Part shown: positions 8,701-11,207 of the stretch, one piece after another
Position numbering within the stretch: position 1 is the first letter of the stretch
Layout of the letters: each line of letters begins with the position of its first letter
From: Erysipelotrichaceae bacterium
GTDB taxonomy: Bacteria > Bacillota_I > Bacilli_A > Erysipelotrichales > Erysipelotrichaceae
NCBI GenBank assembly: GCA_017511325.1
Contig: JAFWKS010000348.1
Location: 1 to 11,207 of the forward strand
Length of the DNA: 11,207 bases
Direction of reading: 5' to 3'
Made by a program: the position numbers and the translations under genes
Notes under the pieces: model-generated
Databases searched by the model: none
The model's input: only the letters and a program-made list of their open reading frames with translations
What the model was told of the DNA's origin: nothing

Positions 8701-8886
8701 TTCATAGACCTGCTGATGGAATATGACGATCATTTTGACATCATCGACTATAAGACCAAAAACATCGATGATGAACATTATGATGAACAGCTGAACGGCT
8801 ATAGAAAATATATTGAATCAATAAGTGACAAAAAAGTTAACTGTTACCTCTACAGTATACTTGATGGTGAATACCATAAAGTTTAA
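5695..8886 (+). CDS. addA: AddA helicase-nuclease subunit
   Basis: This is the motor subunit of AddAB: an SF1A 3'-5' DNA helicase with a C-terminal nuclease, 1,063 residues (B. subtilis AddA has about 1,230). AGGAG (5681-5685) precedes the chosen ATG by nine bases; an ATG at 5704 is possible. All helicase motifs are present: Walker A AGAGSGKT (24-31), Ia LTFTNKAAAEM (55-65), Ic-like TFDAYAQSLV (101-110), II ILIDEYQDTND (366-376), III YMVGDIKQSIYRFR (391-404), IV SRNFRS (431-436), V INIHKSKGLEY (739-749) and VI LRLLYVALTRTEDK (811-824). The RecB-like nuclease shows His944, Asp1005 (GFIDLL), Asp1018/Lys1020 (IIDYKTK) and Gln1032/Tyr1036, so both activities look intact. The Phe-Asp-Ala-Tyr form of motif Ic differs from the usual T-x-H/D-S-F-C. 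The gene ends 29 bases from a convergent gene, with no clear terminator between them. Confidence 0.95.
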   Translation: MAVMWTDEQLRAISRFGHNILVSAGAGSGKTAVLSERVYRHVGERKIDIDRLLVLTFTNKAAAEMKKRIRDAITSDKNGLFESEQEKARQINKIDSSYIMTFDAYAQSLVKKYHYVFNTDRNVSIIDNNILNTETKDILNEIILEKYRSNDPDFLNLINDFCIKNDDNIKEAVLAIHSGLDRIYDRKGYADKYTERFYSDEALDRTMKEYVEVLRSLISKLKAEMISLSDEDIDTDQMFINDTPLYASNTYSEIRESASLIEPSGKSLPRGSSDKAKKLNNNIKKQISKLKEMTALSEDELKQELLDTKESSLCLLSLAQELKDRVDVFKSSNNLFSFSDIFRMAIDLVSSNEEIRKEIQEGFDEILIDEYQDTNDLQEEFISRIAHDNVYMVGDIKQSIYRFRNANPALFKYKYETYRKDADDDELIELSRNFRSRKEVLEDINDVFDRLMDSKIGGADFRRSHHMRSGRENEDVRNKDQHMEILKYAYDKKESPFSEYSKHEVEAFITAKDILKKIDQKFEVRDSVKKEDGSKETVFRPAEYRDFCIIVDRKTNFDLYKQILSYYNIPVAIERDENMSGSDLSIAIKAVFVLLTCMNEGRIEEEDFRHAFASLARSFLVEMKDSDLYDIIRKKEYGSSDLYQKLLKIQQDIETKTIADILDETVSEFDVYSKINKIGQVKENLVKMDYLYQLAHNLSSIGYDYKNFSEYLTNAFDPGEENDITFNIDNDDENAVKIINIHKSKGLEYKICYFIGLDVEFNKGDVRDRISFSKDLGIVLPVMVKGRGLKETIKKAIFKYEFNKEDISEKLRLLYVALTRTEDKMILVCLLENKSEGNVASKEMVPDLTRLEFTCFKDMLDSIYEDIEDRIIDLDLSKYSFTKDYQTKKVDLFADIDPEVNETIDLIKFSKIEPEKIERSSFSKDAGLISADTLEKMELGTLLHYYLEILDFNDPDYTLIDPEHRRYIKSFMDSDLMKDVKDGKAYKEYEFIYEDNKEEKHGFIDLLMEYDDHFDIIDYKTKNIDDEHYDEQLNGYRKYIESISDKKVNCYLYSILDGEYHKV

Positions 8887-8915
8887 AGTGTTTGAATTAA
8901 AAACAATATACTGTA

Positions 8916-10598
8916 TCAGTGTGAAAGAGTGTAATCCTGGTCGATCAGATTGATGAGATGGTCACCGATCCTTTCGGTATCGTTGTAAAACTTCAGATAG
9001 TCGGTCCCGGAACTTCCTGACAGTTCATTGCTGCTGAGCCTGCTTATATAGATATTGGTCATATGCTGAGAAAGGGAATCGATATTTGTCTCCATCTCTT
9101 TGATCTCTTTTGACAGTTTTCTTTTACCGCTCTTATAGGAATCGAGCACAAGAAGATAAAGGTTGTTTATGAGCCTTCTCATAGCTTCCATCTCTGAAAG
9201 CAATGTGGATGAAAAAGCAGAATCGCTGTTGGAAAGGTTGTGGGCATATTCGACGATGTTTTCTGAATAGTCACCGATTCGCTCCAGATCAGAGATAGCC
9301 TTGTAGGTAGTGGAAAGATATTTAAGGTCTTTCTTGCTGACCTTGCCGGATTGGGCGATCTTTAAAACCAGATCAACGAGATTTTCGTTAAGGAAGTTAA
9401 GTTCCTTTTCGTTTTTTACGAAGTCTTCTGCTCTTTCGAAATCCAGTGTCTTGATCATATCGACCGCGATATTGAAATTCTGCATTGCGATCGTAGACAT
9501 GTTTTCGATCTCCTGCTTGATCTGATCGACAGCTACTGCAGGAGTGCTGATCATGTTTTCGTTGACGTAGAAGAAACGTTCGCTGTCAGTCTCCACAGGT
9601 TCATCTTTGATCAGCTTTTCCGTAAAAGCCACGAGCTTCTCGGTAAAAGGGAGAACGATCACGACTGATGCGATATTGAATATGGTATGGAACATGGCCA
9701 GCTGTGTATGAGTGGCTCCGGGAAACATGCCCGCAATGATAGTTCCGTATGTTGTCTTTCCGTTTGTTAAAAGGGAAAGGATGATATCACTGATATAAAC
9801 TAATGCGACACCTCCGACATTGAAGATAAGCTGAATGAGCGATGTCCTTTTGGCGTTGACGCTTTCTGATTTTGCCCCTGCCAGCATGCCGGTAAGACAT
9901 GTGCCGACATTTGCACCAAGGGTAAGATAGATGCCCTGAGAGATGTCGATCAGTCCGGCTGCGACCATGGTGATGGCGATCGAAGTGAGGGCTGAAGAGC
10001 TTTGGATCAAAGCAGTCAGAAATGCACCGATCACTATCAGTAAAAAGGAAGATTTAAGTGTCGCGATAAAATCTCTGAGCTGAGGATAGTGGGCAAATCC
10101 TGACATCGCCCCTGACATCGTACTGAGGCCGGCAAAAAGAAGTCCAAGGCCGGTCAGGACGTTGCCGATGATCTTGACCTTTTCTTTTTTGGAAAACATC
10201 GCAATGAAGACGCCAAGTCCGGCCAAAGCAGAAAAAAGAACGCTTAAGCTGATTCCGCTGCTGCCGGACATGCCCAAGGCGACCAGCTGACCGGTAAGCG
10301 TCGTTCCTATTTCGCCGCCGAAAATGATCGAAGCCGCCTGAATAAGCGAGATGATCTTGGCGTTGACAAAACCGATCGCCATTACGGTAGTGGCGCTCGA
10401 TGACTGTATGACTATCGTAGCTGCTGCACCGATCAGGACACCGACGATCTTGTTGTTGGAGACCTTGGCAAGCAGCTTTTTCAATCTGTCGGAGCTTGCT
10501 GCTTCCAGATTGCTGGACATGATATCGCATCCTGTAAGGAAGATGCCTATTCCCGCAAGAAGCTGCAGAAGGCCGACAAAGATACTAGAGTTTCCCAT
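8916..10598 (-). CDS. Na+/phosphate cotransporter with C-terminal PhoU-like domain (NptA/PNaS family)
   Basis: This is a predicted sodium-coupled inorganic phosphate importer of the cytoplasmic membrane. From the ATG at 10596-10598 it has 560 residues. The membrane part (about 1-330) carries the family's inverted repeat: QSSSA at 65-69 and again at 199-203, each followed by a glycine-rich motif, GGEIGTTLTG (94-103) and GANVGTCLTG (228-237). A cytoplasmic PhoU-like helical domain follows, with ERIGD at 439-443 and 542-546, the acidic metal-binding type of motif in PhoU bundles. It may sense phosphate status or gate uptake, which is inference. An ATG at 10634 would add 12 residues. I prefer the internal one because the first membrane helix starts just after it, but neither start has a good Shine-Dalgarno. 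The gene lies behind the terminator of the regulator gene, so it needs its own promoter, which I could not place with confidence. Confidence 0.92.
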   Translation of the reverse strand: MGNSSIFVGLLQLLAGIGIFLTGCDIMSSNLEAASSDRLKKLLAKVSNNKIVGVLIGAAATIVIQSSSATTVMAIGFVNAKIISLIQAASIIFGGEIGTTLTGQLVALGMSGSSGISLSVLFSALAGLGVFIAMFSKKEKVKIIGNVLTGLGLLFAGLSTMSGAMSGFAHYPQLRDFIATLKSSFLLIVIGAFLTALIQSSSALTSIAITMVAAGLIDISQGIYLTLGANVGTCLTGMLAGAKSESVNAKRTSLIQLIFNVGGVALVYISDIILSLLTNGKTTYGTIIAGMFPGATHTQLAMFHTIFNIASVVIVLPFTEKLVAFTEKLIKDEPVETDSERFFYVNENMISTPAVAVDQIKQEIENMSTIAMQNFNIAVDMIKTLDFERAEDFVKNEKELNFLNENLVDLVLKIAQSGKVSKKDLKYLSTTYKAISDLERIGDYSENIVEYAHNLSNSDSAFSSTLLSEMEAMRRLINNLYLLVLDSYKSGKRKLSKEIKEMETNIDSLSQHMTNIYISRLSSNELSGSSGTDYLKFYNDTERIGDHLINLIDQDYTLSH

Positions 10599-10646
10599 TA
10601 GAATAACTATATAACAACGAATGTGAAGATGCATATATTTCTATAT

Positions 10647-10672
10647 AAAAACTTCCTCTTGCAAAGGAAGTT
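10647..10672 (-). terminator. Rho-independent terminator of the DtxR-family gene
   Basis: An 8-bp perfect stem (AACTTCCT at 10650-10657 with AGGAAGTT at 10665-10672) encloses a 7-base loop. On the minus strand the hairpin is followed by TTTTT. It lies 22 bases after the regulator's stop codon and upstream of the phosphate transporter gene, separating the two transcripts. Confidence 0.75.
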
Positions 10673-10694
10673 CTTTGTAAAGCTTGATCTTCTT

Positions 10695-11051
10695 TTAAAG
10701 CAGTTTCTTTATCGCTTCAAATGTTTCATCGGAGATGACATGCTCGATACGGCAGGCATCATCTTCAGCTGTTTTTTCAGAAATGCCAAGTCTGATAAAG
10801 AAGGCCGTCAGAACTTCGTGACGTTCATAGATCTTTCTGGCGATCCTTTCACCTTCTGGTAAAAGCGTTATGATGCCATCTTCGGCTATGGATATATATC
10901 CGTTGCTGCTCAGGTTTTTCATGGCTCTTGATACTGAAGGCTTGGAGAAATTCATTTTCTTGGCTACATCGATCGATCTTACAGATCCTTTTTCATTGGA
11001 CAGAATCAGTATCGTTTCCAGATACATTTCTGCAGATTCTTGAATAGTCAT
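10695..11051 (-). CDS. DtxR/IdeR-type metal-dependent transcriptional repressor, short form
   Basis: This metal-activated DNA-binding repressor has 118 residues. The start is supported by AGAGGA seven bases before the ATG. Residues 1-65 form the winged helix-turn-helix (VRSIDVAKKMNFSKPSVSRAMKNL, 24-47, is the HTH). Residues 66-118 form the dimerisation helices with RHE (77-79) and DDACRIEHVISDE (97-109), nearly the same as the DtxR stretch that carries Cys102, Glu105 and His106. With Met9 (SAEMYLE) aligned to DtxR Met10, the predicted metal ligands are Met9, Cys100, Glu103 and His104. This is the iron-type set, not the Asp8/Glu99 set of MntR. The SH3-like third domain of DtxR is absent and the end is about 20 residues shorter than B. 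subtilis MntR. A DtxR-box-like operator overlaps its own -35, so autorepression is likely. Iron as effector is inferred from ligands only. Confidence 0.9.
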   Translation of the reverse strand: MTIQESAEMYLETILILSNEKGSVRSIDVAKKMNFSKPSVSRAMKNLSSNGYISIAEDGIITLLPEGERIARKIYERHEVLTAFFIRLGISEKTAEDDACRIEHVISDETFEAIKKLL

Positions 11052-11071
11052 TTTAATATCCTCTAATGAAT

Positions 11072-11100
11072 ATTCTATAAAATCATCGCATGGTTAGCAA
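11072..11100 (-). promoter_or_regulatory. Promoter of the DtxR-family regulator gene
   Basis: On the minus strand -35 TTGCTA (11095-11100) and -10 TAGAAT (11072-11077) are separated by exactly 17 bases. The start point would be about 15 bases before the AGAGGA ribosome-binding site. The -35 lies inside the first GTTAG-N6-CTAAC operator, which predicts autoregulation. Confidence 0.65.
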
Positions 11101-11108
11101 GCGCTAAC
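11093..11108. promoter_or_regulatory. Operator 1, DtxR-box-like GTTAG-N6-CTAAC
   Basis: The sequence is GTTAGCAAGCGCTAAC. Its 6-bp arms extend to 8 bp with the flanking TG and CA (11091-11110). It overlaps the -35 of the regulator's promoter. The arms resemble the GGTTAG/CTAACC core of the corynebacterial DtxR box. Confidence 0.7.
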
Positions 11109-11126
11109 CATCTGTAAAGAAAAGTA

Positions 11127-11155
11127 TTGACAGGTTAGTTGAAACTAACTAGAAT
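11127..11155 (+). promoter_or_regulatory. Promoter of the divergent gene at the right edge
   Basis: A consensus -35 TTGACA (11127-11132) and a -10 TAGAAT (11150-11155) have an ideal 17-base spacer. The spacer is filled almost completely by operator 2, so a bound repressor would exclude RNA polymerase. This is a strong promoter expected to be on only when metal is scarce. Confidence 0.8.
11134..11149. promoter_or_regulatory. Operator 2, DtxR-box-like GTTAG-N6-CTAAC
   Basis: The sequence is GTTAGTTGAAACTAAC, with 7-bp inverted arms around a 2-base centre. It occupies the spacer between the -35 and -10 of the plus-strand promoter. It starts 41 bases after operator 1. Confidence 0.75.
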
Positions 11156-11165
11156 ATAGACGATG

Positions 11166-11181
11166 GTTAGGTAAAACTAAC
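11166..11181. promoter_or_regulatory. Operator 3, DtxR-box-like GTTAG-N6-CTAAC
   Basis: The sequence is GTTAGGTAAAACTAAC. It lies just downstream of the expected transcription start of the plus-strand promoter and before the ribosome-binding site. It shares 14 of 16 positions with operator 2 and starts 32 bases after it. Confidence 0.7.
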
Positions 11182-11200
11182 GAAAAGGAGGCCGTTTCAA

Positions 11201-11207
11201 ATGATGC
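11201..11207 (+). CDS. Start of a gene under DtxR-type control, cut by the window edge
   Basis: An excellent Shine-Dalgarno, AAAAGGAGG (11183-11191), lies nine bases before the ATG at 11201; a second ATG follows at 11204. Only two codons and one base are visible, so the product cannot be read. The operators and the iron-type regulator next door suggest a metal uptake gene, for example feoA/feoB or an ABC importer, but this is a guess from context. Confidence 0.6.

Noticed and set aside
3297..8886. Reading the nuclease-helicase pair as a phage-defence system
   Set aside because: Motif order, the Fe-S cysteines, both nuclease domains and the overlapping gene order all match housekeeping AddAB; no defence-type partner genes are present.
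8851..8915. Inverted repeat TACAGTATA (8851-8859) and TATACTGTA (8907-8915) around the end of addA
   Set aside because: The 47-base separation, AT-rich arms and lack of a T-run make it a poor terminator; it is probably chance, although no better terminator exists between the convergent genes.
10695..11051. Calling the regulator MntR (manganese-specific)
   Set aside because: The ligand positions read Met9 and Cys100, the DtxR/IdeR iron-type pattern, rather than the Asp8 and Glu99 of MntR.

Overview
The window looks like a low-GC Gram-positive chromosome (Bacillota). It has an AddAB-type recombination nuclease, Shine-Dalgarno-led genes with sigma-A-like promoters, and short hairpin terminators. 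The compact AddB (805 residues) and the AddA motif TFDAYAQSLV fit an Erysipelotrichia-like lineage, and the choloylglycine-hydrolase-family lipoprotein fits a host-associated one. Both placements are inferences, not proof. No phage, transposon, CRISPR array or other obvious mobile element is visible.

Left part (1-1860): the 3' end of an unrecognised membrane protein is followed directly by a lipoprotein of the choloylglycine hydrolase / linear amide C-N hydrolase family. A bidirectional hairpin terminator separates these from a tRNA-Ile(GAT)-tRNA-Ala(TGC) pair on the minus strand. The pair keeps the order of a 16S-23S spacer but has no rRNA beside it, and it has its own TTGACA/TAGAAT promoter.

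Middle (1940-3300): a small secreted protein with a plausible beta-barrel (3D/DPBB-like) pattern and a strong terminator, then about 490 bases without an intact gene. Inside that gap is a decayed reading frame whose three premature stops interrupt what looks like the C-terminal domain of an AMP-forming acyl-CoA synthetase.

Right of centre (3186-8886): a candidate promoter followed by addB and addA, which overlap by 20 bases and form a double-strand-break repair operon. AddB supplies one nuclease and an iron-sulfur cluster; AddA supplies the SF1 helicase motor and the second nuclease.

Right end (8916-11207), minus strand: a Na+/phosphate cotransporter with a fused PhoU-like domain, and upstream of it a short DtxR-family regulator with iron-type ligands (Met9, Cys100, Glu103, His104). 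Between the regulator and a divergent gene cut by the window edge lie three copies of the 16-bp motif GTTAG-N6-CTAAC. One covers the -35 of the regulator's own promoter, one fills the spacer of the divergent TTGACA-N17-TAGAAT promoter, and one lies just downstream of it. This divergent, autoregulated metal-response switch is the clearest regulatory structure in the window. I did not find a convincing entirely new system. The most unusual items are the internal nucleophile of the lipoprotein hydrolase, the operator triplet, and the synthetase remnant.
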